Shown piece after piece: positions 28,820 through 36,850 of a DNA stretch of 64,000 bases. Location of the stretch: contig NZ_CP116339.1 in assembly GCF_028198165.1 (NCBI RefSeq), positions 3,169,001 to 3,233,000 of the forward strand. Direction: 5' to 3'. Within the stretch, counting starts at the first letter, position 1. Each line of letters opens with the position of its first letter. Both the position numbers and the translations under genes were made by a program. This stretch comes from Pseudoxanthomonas sp. JBR18 (GTDB taxonomy: Bacteria; Pseudomonadota; Gammaproteobacteria; Xanthomonadales; Xanthomonadaceae). The notes beneath the pieces are model-generated. The model made no database searches, had not been told where the DNA came from, and saw only the letters and a list, made by a program, of their open reading frames with translations.

Positions 28820-30417
28820 ATCAAGCCGATCGACGTTCGGAGATGCAACTGCGCGCGCAATACGGCGCGGCGATCGAAGCACTCAATCAGCGGGACTGGA
28901 ACCGTGCGCGACAGATCGCCGATGCGATCGTGCTGCAAGCGCCGCGGCATGGTGGGGTGCATTTCGTCTGTGGAATTGCCGCCCTGGAGATGGGTGACAT
29001 GCGGGCCGCGTTTCGACATATGAGCGCGGCGGTGCAGCTCAGTCCGGCGCGTTCTGATTACGCCGCGCAGCTGGCCCGTGTGCTGTTGGAATGTCATCTG
29101 CAGAGGGAAGCGATCGAGCAGGCCGACCGCGCGATGTCGCTGGGGCCAGACGACCCCTTGACCCTGAATACGCTGGCGGTGGTCTACACCCGCGCCAACG
29201 CGCACGGTCAAGCTGTCCAGGCGTTCGAGCGCGCCGTGCAACGCCTGCCTGGACAAGCCAGCCTGCACTTCAATCTGGCAACTTCGCTGACAGCCAACGG
29301 CGATCTCACGCGGGCTGTCGAAGCATGCGAAACATGTATCGGCCTGGATCCGCACTTCTGGAAAGCCCACCTGACCTTGGCGCAACTTTCCAAACAGACT
29401 CCCGCCAGCAACCACATCCCCCGGTTGGAGTCTCTTCTCGCAGGCAACGATGTCCGGCCTGATGCGGCGCTGTATCTCCATCTTGCGCTGGAAAAAGAGT
29501 ACGACGATCTCGGCGACTACGAGCGGGCGCTCGGCCATCTCATCGCAGGAAAGCGCGCGTGGCAGGGGCAACTGGACCGATCAGGTGACTCGGACGCCGC
29601 CATCTTCGACGCCATTATCGAAACCTGTAGTGCCGTGCCTGCCCCCGAGGCAGGTCATCGAACGGATGAGCCGATCTTCATCTTTGGAATGCCGCGCACT
29701 GGAACAACGCTGGTGGAGCGTATCGTGTCGTCGCATTCTCAGGTGCATGCGGCCGGCGAGCTGCAAGTATTTCCTTTGTCCTTCAAGCGTGCCACGGGAT
29801 CACGCACGCCTTGGCCGCTTGACCGGTCCACCGTCTTCGCCAGCGCCCATTTGAACTGGCAGGCACTTGGCGCCAGCTATCTGGCAGGGACGCGGCCGCT
29901 CACCGGTCACACGCCACGATTCATTGACAAGCTTCCCCACAACTTTCTCTACGCTGGCTGGATTGCGCGCGCGATGCCGAACGCGAAGATGATCTGCCTG
30001 CGGCGTGATCCCATGGACAGCTGCATCGCGAATTTTCGACAGCTCTTCGCGCTGACGTCCCCCGTTTACAACTACTCGTTCGACTTGCTCGAAACAGGCA
30101 GGTATTGGCTGCTATTTGACCGACTGATGCACCATTTTCAGCAGGTGATGCCTGGCCGCATCCTGGAAGTGCACTACGAGGACGTGGTCGACGACCAGGA
30201 AGGCCAGACCCGGCGCCTGCTCGAACATTGCGGCCTGCCGTGGGAGGACGCCTGCCTGCAGTTCGAGAAGAACACCGCGCCGGTGTCCACGGCCAGCGCC
30301 GTACAGGTGCGCTCGAAGATCTACCGCAGTTCGCTGCAGCGCTGGAAGCGCTACGGGCCGATGGTCGACGAACTGCGCGACCTGCTGGCGCAGGGCGGCG
30401 CGCCGGTCGGCGAGTGA
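28816..30417 (+). CDS. TPR-sulfotransferase, copy 1
   Basis: A 533-residue fusion. TPR-like helical repeats span about 14-245 (QRDWNRARQIADAIVLQAP; LHFNLATSLTANGDLTRAVE), and a PAPS-dependent sulfotransferase domain spans about 285-530. The 5'-phosphosulfate loop is FGMPRTGTTLVER (R294 in PRTGTT), and E315 in AGEL lies 21 residues on. This resembles the catalytic glutamate position of tyrosylprotein sulfotransferases, as I align it from memory. LRRDPMDSCIANFRQLF is the 3'-phosphate site. No signal peptide is seen. It overlaps the GumN-like gene and is paralogous (about half identical by eye) to the protein at 36851-38437. The acceptor is unknown. Confidence 0.9.
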   Translation: MNQADRRSEMQLRAQYGAAIEALNQRDWNRARQIADAIVLQAPRHGGVHFVCGIAALEMGDMRAAFRHMSAAVQLSPARSDYAAQLARVLLECHLQREAIEQADRAMSLGPDDPLTLNTLAVVYTRANAHGQAVQAFERAVQRLPGQASLHFNLATSLTANGDLTRAVEACETCIGLDPHFWKAHLTLAQLSKQTPASNHIPRLESLLAGNDVRPDAALYLHLALEKEYDDLGDYERALGHLIAGKRAWQGQLDRSGDSDAAIFDAIIETCSAVPAPEAGHRTDEPIFIFGMPRTGTTLVERIVSSHSQVHAAGELQVFPLSFKRATGSRTPWPLDRSTVFASAHLNWQALGASYLAGTRPLTGHTPRFIDKLPHNFLYAGWIARAMPNAKMICLRRDPMDSCIANFRQLFALTSPVYNYSFDLLETGRYWLLFDRLMHHFQQVMPGRILEVHYEDVVDDQEGQTRRLLEHCGLPWEDACLQFEKNTAPVSTASAVQVRSKIYRSSLQRWKRYGPMVDELRDLLAQGGAPVGE

Positions 30418-30418
30418 A

Positions 30419-30850
30419 TCAGGCGGCAGTTGCGTCCGCCGCGATCATTTCGATGCAGTCCACCGGGCACGGCGGGACGCACAGGCCACAGCCGGTGCAC
30501 AGGTCCTCCAGCACGGTGTGCATGAACTTGGCGCCGCCGATGATGGCGTCCACCGGACAGGCCTGGATGCACTTGGTGCAGCCGATGCAGTCGGCTTCGA
30601 CGATCAGCGCCACCTGCGGCGGCAGGTGCTGACCACGATTGCGGTCGAATGGCACCGCGGGCACGTCGAGCAATCGGGCCAGGGCACGTGCACCGGCATC
30701 ACCACCCGGCGGGCAGCGCTCCACGCCGGCCTGGCCACGCGCCATCGCCTCGGCATAGGGCCGGCAGCCATCGAAGCCGCATTGCCCGCATTGGGTCTGC
30801 GGCAGCAGGCGGTCGAGGCGGTCGGCGAGAGAGAGCGGGGCGTTGGTCAT
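30419..30850 (-). CDS. rnfB: RnfB-type ferredoxin, stand-alone
   Basis: A 143-residue protein with the RnfB Fe-S module: C21, C24, C29 and C46 (CGQCGFDGC) for one cluster, then two 4Fe-4S motifs (C88, C91, C94, C98 and C118, C121, C124, C128). RnfB normally belongs to the membrane complex RnfABCDGE, but no other rnf gene is within the window and the N-terminal membrane helix of full-length RnfB is absent. It may therefore act as a soluble electron carrier. It is convergent with the sulfotransferase gene, leaving a 1-bp gap and no terminator between them. Confidence 0.85.
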   Translation of the reverse strand: MTNAPLSLADRLDRLLPQTQCGQCGFDGCRPYAEAMARGQAGVERCPPGGDAGARALARLLDVPAVPFDRNRGQHLPPQVALIVEADCIGCTKCIQACPVDAIIGGAKFMHTVLEDLCTGCGLCVPPCPVDCIEMIAADATAA

Positions 30851-30892
30851 GCGTGGCGAAGGCTGCGCGGTGTGGGGTCAGGGTAACTTGGG

Positions 30893-31483
30893 TCAGGAGA
30901 CGCGGCGGCCGCGATACCAGCGCGCGTGCGCCAGCGCCAGCATGGGCTTGTCTTCGGCGCTGTCGCCGTAGGCGTGGATGCGGTCGAACGCGGTGAGATC
31001 GTACTGCGCCTGGATCCGTTCCACCTTGCGCGGGCCACAGTCGGCGATGTCGTAACGCCCCGTGCAGAGGCCGGCACGGCTCTCCAGCCGGTTACAGATG
31101 AGTTCCAGTCCTTCGGCGCGACACCAGGGCTGCAGATACGCGTCCAAGGAGGCCGAGACCACCACGACGGTGTCGCCACGCTGCAGGTGCGTCTTGAGGG
31201 CGTGGCGCATCTCGGGACGAATCAGCCCTGGCAGCACCTGCGCGGCATACCGCGCGCCGGCGTCATAGACATCGTCCAGCCTGCGGCCGCCGAAGCCAAT
31301 CCGCGTGACCCGCGCGCGGATCGACGCGGCCGACATCAGTCTGGCCCGGTAAGCCAGCAGCCAAGGGGCCACGTTCCACTTCGCCCGCGCCAGTTGCTCC
31401 GGCGTCGCGATGCGGCGCAGAAAACCCGCGTAGGTATCGCGCGTGGTCAGCGTGTGGTCGAAGTCGAAAAGCGCCAGCTGCAT
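30893..31483 (-). CDS. HAD-superfamily phosphatase (subfamily IB)
   Basis: A 196-residue hydrolase of the SerB/phosphatidylglycerophosphatase-C-like IB group. Motif I is FDFDHTLT (nucleophile D7, acid D9), motif II is VVVSAS, motif III includes the lysine in GPRKVERI, and motif IV is GDSAEDKPML. The helical cap lies between residues 15 and 85. No membrane segment is seen. It may dephosphorylate a small metabolite or lipid head group; the sequence does not say which. It follows the ArsB-like gene after 19 bp and precedes rnfB. Confidence 0.87.
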   Translation of the reverse strand: MQLALFDFDHTLTTRDTYAGFLRRIATPEQLARAKWNVAPWLLAYRARLMSAASIRARVTRIGFGGRRLDDVYDAGARYAAQVLPGLIRPEMRHALKTHLQRGDTVVVVSASLDAYLQPWCRAEGLELICNRLESRAGLCTGRYDIADCGPRKVERIQAQYDLTAFDRIHAYGDSAEDKPMLALAHARWYRGRRVS

Positions 31484-31502
31484 CGTGATCCTTGAAATAC
31501 CT

Positions 31503-32750
31503 TCAGCCCAGCGCCAGGCGCACGGCGATCGCCGCGGCCAGCGCGGGTAGGGTGACCAGCAGACCCAGGCGCAGGAACTGGAAGAAGCCCACGTGCTCGC
31601 CCTCGCGGCGCAGGATCGACAGCCACAACAGGGTCGCCAGCGAACCGCTGACGGCGATATTGGGGCCCAGGTCCACCGCGATCAGCGCGGCGTCGCGCAC
31701 CACTTCCGGTGGTGCGGCCTGGGCCAGTGTGGCGCTGGTCAGCAGCCCGACCGGCAGGTTGTTGGCAAGGTTGCCTGCGATGGTCGTGGCGACTGCGATC
31801 ATCCAAGTGGCCTGGGGCGTGCCGGCCAGGAGCTGGTCGCGCAGCAGGCTGGCCAGCGTCGCCACCAAGCCGGTCTGGCGCAGTGCCTCGACCAGCACGA
31901 ACAACCCAGCCACCAGCGGCAGCACGCCCCAGTTGACGCCGGTCAGCACTGGCCACGGCGCGCTGCGACTGCGTAGCGAGACGGCCAGCACCGCCAGCAC
32001 GGCCATCGCCGCAGTCGGCCAGCCCAATGGCCAGTTCCGCCACGACGCCAGCATCAGCACCAGCGCGGTCGCGCCCAGGGCGTATAGCGTCAGCCGGGCG
32101 TGGGCGTTGATCGGCGTCAGCGGAACGTCCGTGGAGACCGCGCCGGCCAGCGCGCGCCGCTGGCTCCAGGCCAGCACCGCAAAGGTCAGCACGATGGCGA
32201 CCAGCGAAGGCAGCCCGAACCGCACCAGCCACTGCGGCAACGGCGGCATGTGCGTGCCGAACATCACCAGGTTGGCCGGGTTGGAGATCGGCAGCACGAA
32301 GCTGGCCGCGTTGGCGACGAAGGCGCAGGCGAACAACAGCGGCAGCATCGGCGCGCGCGCCTTGCGTGCCACTGCGATGACCGCCGGGGTCAGCACCACG
32401 GCGGTGGCATCGTTGGACAAGAACGTCGTCACGACCACCCCGGTGGCGAACACCAGCGCGAACAAGCGCCGCCCCGATCCGCGTGCATGCCGCACCGCCA
32501 ACTGCGCGACCCAGTCGAACAGGCCTTCGCGGCGCGCAAGTTCAGACAGCAGCAGCATGCCGGCCAGGAACAGGTACACATCCAGGCCTTCGCCCACCGC
32601 ATGGCCCACATCCATCCACGGCAGGGCGCCGGCCAGCGCCACGACCAGCGCGCCAGCCACGGCGTAGACCCATTCGGGCAGGCGGCCGGGGCGCGTCACC
32701 ACGCAGCCCACCGTCGCCGCCGTCGTCGCCCAGACCAGCCAGGGCGTCAT
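31503..32750 (-). CDS. ArsB/NhaD-like ion transporter
   Basis: A 415-residue integral membrane protein of the ion transporter superfamily containing ArsB, NhaD and SLC13 carriers. Roughly ten to twelve hydrophobic helices are visible. The pseudo-repeat signatures are TTFLSNDATAVVLTPAV and GNLANNLPVGLL, with SNPANLVMFG. This would export arsenite or exchange sodium for protons, but there is no arsR, arsC or arsH near, so I do not assign arsenic resistance. The start is the ATG at 32750, which overlaps the upstream MFS stop codon by 4 nt. Confidence 0.85.
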   Translation of the reverse strand: MTPWLVWATTAATVGCVVTRPGRLPEWVYAVAGALVVALAGALPWMDVGHAVGEGLDVYLFLAGMLLLSELARREGLFDWVAQLAVRHARGSGRRLFALVFATGVVVTTFLSNDATAVVLTPAVIAVARKARAPMLPLLFACAFVANAASFVLPISNPANLVMFGTHMPPLPQWLVRFGLPSLVAIVLTFAVLAWSQRRALAGAVSTDVPLTPINAHARLTLYALGATALVLMLASWRNWPLGWPTAAMAVLAVLAVSLRSRSAPWPVLTGVNWGVLPLVAGLFVLVEALRQTGLVATLASLLRDQLLAGTPQATWMIAVATTIAGNLANNLPVGLLTSATLAQAAPPEVVRDAALIAVDLGPNIAVSGSLATLLWLSILRREGEHVGFFQFLRLGLLVTLPALAAAIAVRLALG

Positions 32751-33985
32751 GCGATCGCGTCTCGCGCAGCGGTTCGCATGCCGGGCAGCAACCAGGGCAC
32801 CAGGGAGAGCACCGCCACGCTGCCCAGCGCCAGGAAGGCGACGCGATAGCTCCAGCTCTGTGCGATCCAGCCGCCCAGCGCGGGACTGAGCGAGGCGCCC
32901 ACGCCCTGCAGGGTCATCACCAGGCCCTGCGCGGCGTTGGTGCGCCCGGTCCCGCGCATCAGGCTGGCGACGGTCGTCGGCACCGCCACGCTCTGCAGAC
33001 CGGCACCGATGCCATCCAGCGCCTGCACCGGCAGGGCACCCCACATCGAGCCCAGCGTGCTGGCCGCGACCAGCCCGCGCAGCGGCAGGGCGACGAAGGT
33101 CATCAGCAGCACCCACCAATGCCCATAGCGCGGCAGCAGCCGCATCGCCGCCAGCGAGGCCAGCACCATCACCAGTTGAGCGATGATCACCGTCGCGGCG
33201 GTGAATACCGCCGGGTTGGCCGCATGCGTGGCCACCGCCGCCTGGCCATACAGCGGCAGCATGGCCGCATTGCCCAGGTGGAAGAACAGCAAGGCGATGC
33301 CCAGCAACAGCAGCGTGCGCTGTCGCAGCAGCGCACGCCAGCGCAACGCCTGCGCGGGCAGCGCCGTTTCGCCGGCCATCTCGCTGCCGCGTGCGGCCTG
33401 GTGGTCGATCTGGCGTGGGTCGATCAGCCACAGGCTGGCGGTGGCCAGCAGCGCAAAGCTGCCCAGGAGCGCGAAAACGGCCACCAGCCCGAACTTCCAG
33501 CCCAGATAGCCGGCGACCAGAGCCGCCATGACGTTGCCAGCATGGTTGGCCACCTGGTTGCGCGCCATCTGCCGTTCGAACCCGGCCTGCCGCACCAGGC
33601 CCAGCGTCAATCCCGTCAGCGCCGGACCGATGATCGCCCCGCACAGGCCGCTGGCCACCTGCGAGGCGACCACCACCGGAAAGGCATGCGACACCAGTAC
33701 CAGGCAACTGCTCGCCACGGTCAGCAGACAGGCGAGCGCCACGACCGCACGCTTGCGCCGGGTGGCGTCCACCAGCGCGCCGGCCGGGACCGTGCCAAGC
33801 AGTCCGGCGATACCACCGGCGGTCATCGCCAGGCCGATGGCCCCGGCCTGCCAGCCCAGCGCCTGCAGTTGGACGCCCAGGAAGGGGCCAAGCCCGTCCT
33901 GCACATCGGCGATCAAGAAGTTCAGTCCGGTCAGCGCACGCTGGGATCGCGGACTGGCATCGGGACTCGAAGGCGCTGGGGGCAT
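32747..33985 (-). CDS. Major facilitator superfamily transporter
   Basis: A 412-residue protein with about twelve hydrophobic helices. The loop 2-3 signature is present as PAGALVDATRRKR, and a cytoplasmic centre follows around LIDPRQIDH. Substrate is unknown; the sequence resembles drug/solute exporters. I take the ATG at 33985; a TTG at 34000 would add five residues. It overlaps the ArsB-like gene, and the set MFS-ArsB-HAD-rnfB runs without a gap larger than 43 bp. The spacer to metG (83 bp) holds nothing recognised. Confidence 0.85.
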   Translation of the reverse strand: MPPAPSSPDASPRSQRALTGLNFLIADVQDGLGPFLGVQLQALGWQAGAIGLAMTAGGIAGLLGTVPAGALVDATRRKRAVVALACLLTVASSCLVLVSHAFPVVVASQVASGLCGAIIGPALTGLTLGLVRQAGFERQMARNQVANHAGNVMAALVAGYLGWKFGLVAVFALLGSFALLATASLWLIDPRQIDHQAARGSEMAGETALPAQALRWRALLRQRTLLLLGIALLFFHLGNAAMLPLYGQAAVATHAANPAVFTAATVIIAQLVMVLASLAAMRLLPRYGHWWVLLMTFVALPLRGLVAASTLGSMWGALPVQALDGIGAGLQSVAVPTTVASLMRGTGRTNAAQGLVMTLQGVGASLSPALGGWIAQSWSYRVAFLALGSVAVLSLVPWLLPGMRTAARDAIA

Positions 33986-34068
33986 GGAAGCGGGGCGCAA
34001 GGTGCTCGGCCGACTCTACGGTGTGCGCATCGGCCGGAGGTGTGAAGGCGCTTGCGGGCGTTGCGCGG

Positions 34069-36141
34069 TCAGCGCACCGGCATGCCGGGCTGCGCGCCTG
34101 CGTCGGCGTCCAGCAACGCCAGCGCGCCGCCGTCGAAACCCGCCGACAGGATCATCCCTTCGCTGATGCCAAAGCGCATTTTGCGCGGCGCCAGGTTGGC
34201 GATGAACACCACGCTGCGGCCGACCAGCTTGTCTGGCTCGCCGTAGCTGGCGCGGATGCCGGAGAAGATCTGGCGCTTGCCCAGCTCGCCGGCATCCAGT
34301 TCGAAGCGCAGCAGCTTGTCCGAGCCCTCCACGAACTCGCACACCAGCACCTTGCCGATGCGCAGGTCGAGCTTGGCGAAGTCGTCGATGCCGATGGTGG
34401 CCGGGCCATCGCCAGGTGCCGCTGCGGGTGCCGGCGCGGCGGCCTGCTTCTTTTCCTGCGGTTTGGCGGGGGCTGCGGCGGGCGCGGCGGCGAGGGTGTC
34501 CTTGGAGGCGTCGGTCATGGCGTCGATCAGTTTCGGGTCAATGCGGGTGAACAGGGCGGCATACGGCTGGATGACGTGCGCGGTCAGCGGCTGGGCCAGT
34601 TCCTCCCAGCCCAGCACCGGCGCGGACAGGAAGGCCTCGGCCTCGGCGGTGACGCGCGGCAGCACCGGCTTGAGGCCGGCGACCAGCACGCGGAACAGGT
34701 TCAGGCCCTGGGTACAGACCGCCTGCAACTGGGCGTCCGCGCCCTCCTGCTTGGCGATCACCCACGGCTTGTGGTCGTCGATGTACTTGTTGGCCTCGTC
34801 GGCCAGCGCCATCACCTGGCGGATGGCGGCGGCCGGATCGTTGCGCTCGTAGGCCTCGCGCACCGGCGCCAGTGCTTCGACGAAGCGCTGGTACTGCGCC
34901 GCATCGGGCAGGGCGTCTGCGAGCTTGCCGTCGAAGCGCTTGCCGATGAACCCGGCGCAGCGGCTGGCCAGGTTGACGAACTTGCCGACCAGGTCCGCGT
35001 TGACGCGGGCGATGAAATCGCCCAGGTTCAGGTCCAGGTCGTCGGTGCCGCCGGAGGATTTGGCCGCGAAGTAGTAACGCAGTGCCTCCGGCTCCAGCCC
35101 GACATCCAGATAGGTGCGGGCCATGATGAAGGTGCCCCGCGACTTGGACATCTTGGCTCCGTCCACGGTCAGGTAGCCATTGACGTGCAGGCGCGTCGGC
35201 GCGCGGTAGCCGGTGCCGTGCAGCACCGCCGGCCAGAACAGGCCGTGGAAGTTGACGATGTCCTTGCCGATGAAATGGTGCAACTCGGTCTGGGAGCCGG
35301 CGACCAGGTGTGCGGCGAAGTCTTCACCGGTCCGCGCGCACAGGCTGCGGAACGAGGACAGGTAGCCGATCGGCGCATCCAGCCACACGTAGAAATACTT
35401 GCCCGGCTGATTCGGAATCTCGAAGCCGAAGTAGGGCGCATCGCGCGAGATGTCCCAGGCGCGCAGGCCGCCTTCTGCATCCAGCCACTCGCGCAGCTTG
35501 GCCTTGACCCCGGGCAGGGCGACATCGCCGGCCAGCCACTGCCGCAGGAAGCCGTCGAAGTGCCCGACCTCGAAGAAGAAGTGCTCCGAGTCGCGCAGCT
35601 CCGGCGTGGCGCCGGAGATCACCGACTTGGGCTCCTTCAGATCGGTCGGCGAATACGTGGCGCCGCAGACCTCGCAGTTGTCGCCGTACTGGTCGGCGCT
35701 GCCGCAGTTGGGGCAGATGCCCTTGATGTACCGATCCGGCAGGAACATGCCCTTGGCCGGGTCGTAGAACTGGGCCACGCTGCGGCGGCTGATGTGGCCG
35801 GCCTGCTCGAGCTTGAGATAGAACTGCTCGGTCAGCTCGCGGTTGACCTGCGAGTTGGTCGAATCGTAGTGGTCGAACGCCACGCCGAACGCAGCGAAGT
35901 CGCGCTCATGGCTGGCCTGGATGTTGGCGATGAAGGCTTCCGGGGTGACACCGGCCTTCTCGGCCGCCAGCATGATCGGCGTGCCGTGGGTATCGTCGGC
36001 GCAGACGTAGAAAACGTTGTCGCCGCGCATGCGTCGCGCCCGCACCCAGATGTCGGCCTGGATGTAGCCCACCAGGTGGCCCAGGTGCAGCGGGCCATTG
36101 GCGTAGGGCAGGGCATTGGAAACGAGCGCGGTGCGGGTCAT
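34069..36141 (-). CDS. metG: Methionine--tRNA ligase
   Basis: Class I synthetase charging initiator and elongator tRNA-Met. It has 690 residues. The HIGH motif is HLGH at 19-22 and KMSKS is at 330-334. A zinc knuckle is visible as CPNC and CEVCG. After an Ala/Pro-rich linker (about 555-585) comes a C-terminal EMAP/Trbp111-type tRNA-binding domain (FAKLDLRIGKVL to the end). In E. coli and Pseudomonas metG is divergent from mrp with no gene between; here the two start codons are 5.7 kb apart. Confidence 0.98.
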   Translation of the reverse strand: MTRTALVSNALPYANGPLHLGHLVGYIQADIWVRARRMRGDNVFYVCADDTHGTPIMLAAEKAGVTPEAFIANIQASHERDFAAFGVAFDHYDSTNSQVNRELTEQFYLKLEQAGHISRRSVAQFYDPAKGMFLPDRYIKGICPNCGSADQYGDNCEVCGATYSPTDLKEPKSVISGATPELRDSEHFFFEVGHFDGFLRQWLAGDVALPGVKAKLREWLDAEGGLRAWDISRDAPYFGFEIPNQPGKYFYVWLDAPIGYLSSFRSLCARTGEDFAAHLVAGSQTELHHFIGKDIVNFHGLFWPAVLHGTGYRAPTRLHVNGYLTVDGAKMSKSRGTFIMARTYLDVGLEPEALRYYFAAKSSGGTDDLDLNLGDFIARVNADLVGKFVNLASRCAGFIGKRFDGKLADALPDAAQYQRFVEALAPVREAYERNDPAAAIRQVMALADEANKYIDDHKPWVIAKQEGADAQLQAVCTQGLNLFRVLVAGLKPVLPRVTAEAEAFLSAPVLGWEELAQPLTAHVIQPYAALFTRIDPKLIDAMTDASKDTLAAAPAAAPAKPQEKKQAAAPAPAAAPGDGPATIGIDDFAKLDLRIGKVLVCEFVEGSDKLLRFELDAGELGKRQIFSGIRASYGEPDKLVGRSVVFIANLAPRKMRFGISEGMILSAGFDGGALALLDADAGAQPGMPVR

Positions 36142-36203
36142 GGGGAGACAGCGGAACGAGGGGGACGCGATTATCGCATGCCCGCCTGCCGGCCCCTGGG
36201 CAC

Positions 36204-36229
36204 AAAAAAGCCCGGCCGGAGCCGGGCTT
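36204..36229 (-). terminator. Terminator after the DUF2147 gene
   Basis: AAGCCCGGC (36208-36216) pairs with GCCGGGCTT (36221-36229) around a CGGA loop. On the minus strand it is followed by a six-T run. It lies 26 bp after the DUF2147 stop codon and also shields metG from upstream transcription. Confidence 0.85.
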
Positions 36230-36255
36230 GGATCGCGCGGAGCCGGTGGCGGGCG

Positions 36256-36696
36256 TTACTCGCGCACCCAGGTCTGTGCCCGGCAGATGAACATGATGCA
36301 GCCGGAGACATCCAGCTTGGTGCCCCCGGGCTGCAGCTCCATCTTGGACTTGTAGGTCTTGCCGTTGGCCGGGTCCATGATCGTGCCGCCGGCCCACTCG
36401 TTGGTGCCGTCCGGGGTCAGGCCCCACAGGATGGTCATGCCCTTGATCGGCTTGCCCTTGCGCTCGCCGGTGCATTGATCGCAGGTGGGATTCGGACCGT
36501 GGTCGGACTTCAGGATTTCCACGACCTTGCCGGTCAGGCTGCCATCGGTGGCCTTGGTGATCTCCACGATGGACTTGGTGTCGCCGGTCTTGTCGTCGAT
36601 AGTCTTCCAGCGGCCGATCGCGCCGTCGGCGGCCAGCGCGCTGGAGGCGGCACTGGCCAGGGCCAGCATGGACAACATCAGGATGGTCTTGCGCAT
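36256..36696 (-). CDS. DUF2147 family exported protein
   Basis: A 146-residue periplasmic or secreted protein. The signal peptide covers about 1-23 (SSALAADG). The DUF2147 core (a lipocalin-like fold) starts IGRWKTIDDKTG and ends with MELQPGGTKLDVSGC. Four cysteines (CDQC and CIMFIC) could form disulfides. The ATG at 36696 is preceded by GGGAGGGGACC. Function of the family is not established. It lies between metG and the second sulfotransferase gene, inside the segment that separates metG and mrp. Confidence 0.88.
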   Translation of the reverse strand: MRKTILMLSMLALASAASSALAADGAIGRWKTIDDKTGDTKSIVEITKATDGSLTGKVVEILKSDHGPNPTCDQCTGERKGKPIKGMTILWGLTPDGTNEWAGGTIMDPANGKTYKSKMELQPGGTKLDVSGCIMFICRAQTWVRE

Positions 36697-36850
36697 GGTC
36701 CCCTCCCAGGGATCGGTGTCTGTCGAGTCACGATGACCGGATTGTGCGCATGATTGACGAGCAGGCGTCAAGCTGGCCCGCTGCCCCAGCGCACGCATGG
36801 CATCATCCATACTCGCGCCTCACGTTTGCCCCTGGAGCAAGCAGTCGTTC

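Noticed and set aside
31503..32750. Arsenic resistance locus
   Set aside because: Only a transporter of the broad ArsB/NhaD superfamily is present; no arsR, arsC, arsA or arsH is nearby.
31503..33707. 734-codon frame joining an N-terminal Ala/Gly/Arg-rich part to the ArsB-like protein
   Set aside because: The first half is the wrong frame of the MFS gene; the real transporter begins at 32750 and overlaps the MFS stop codon.
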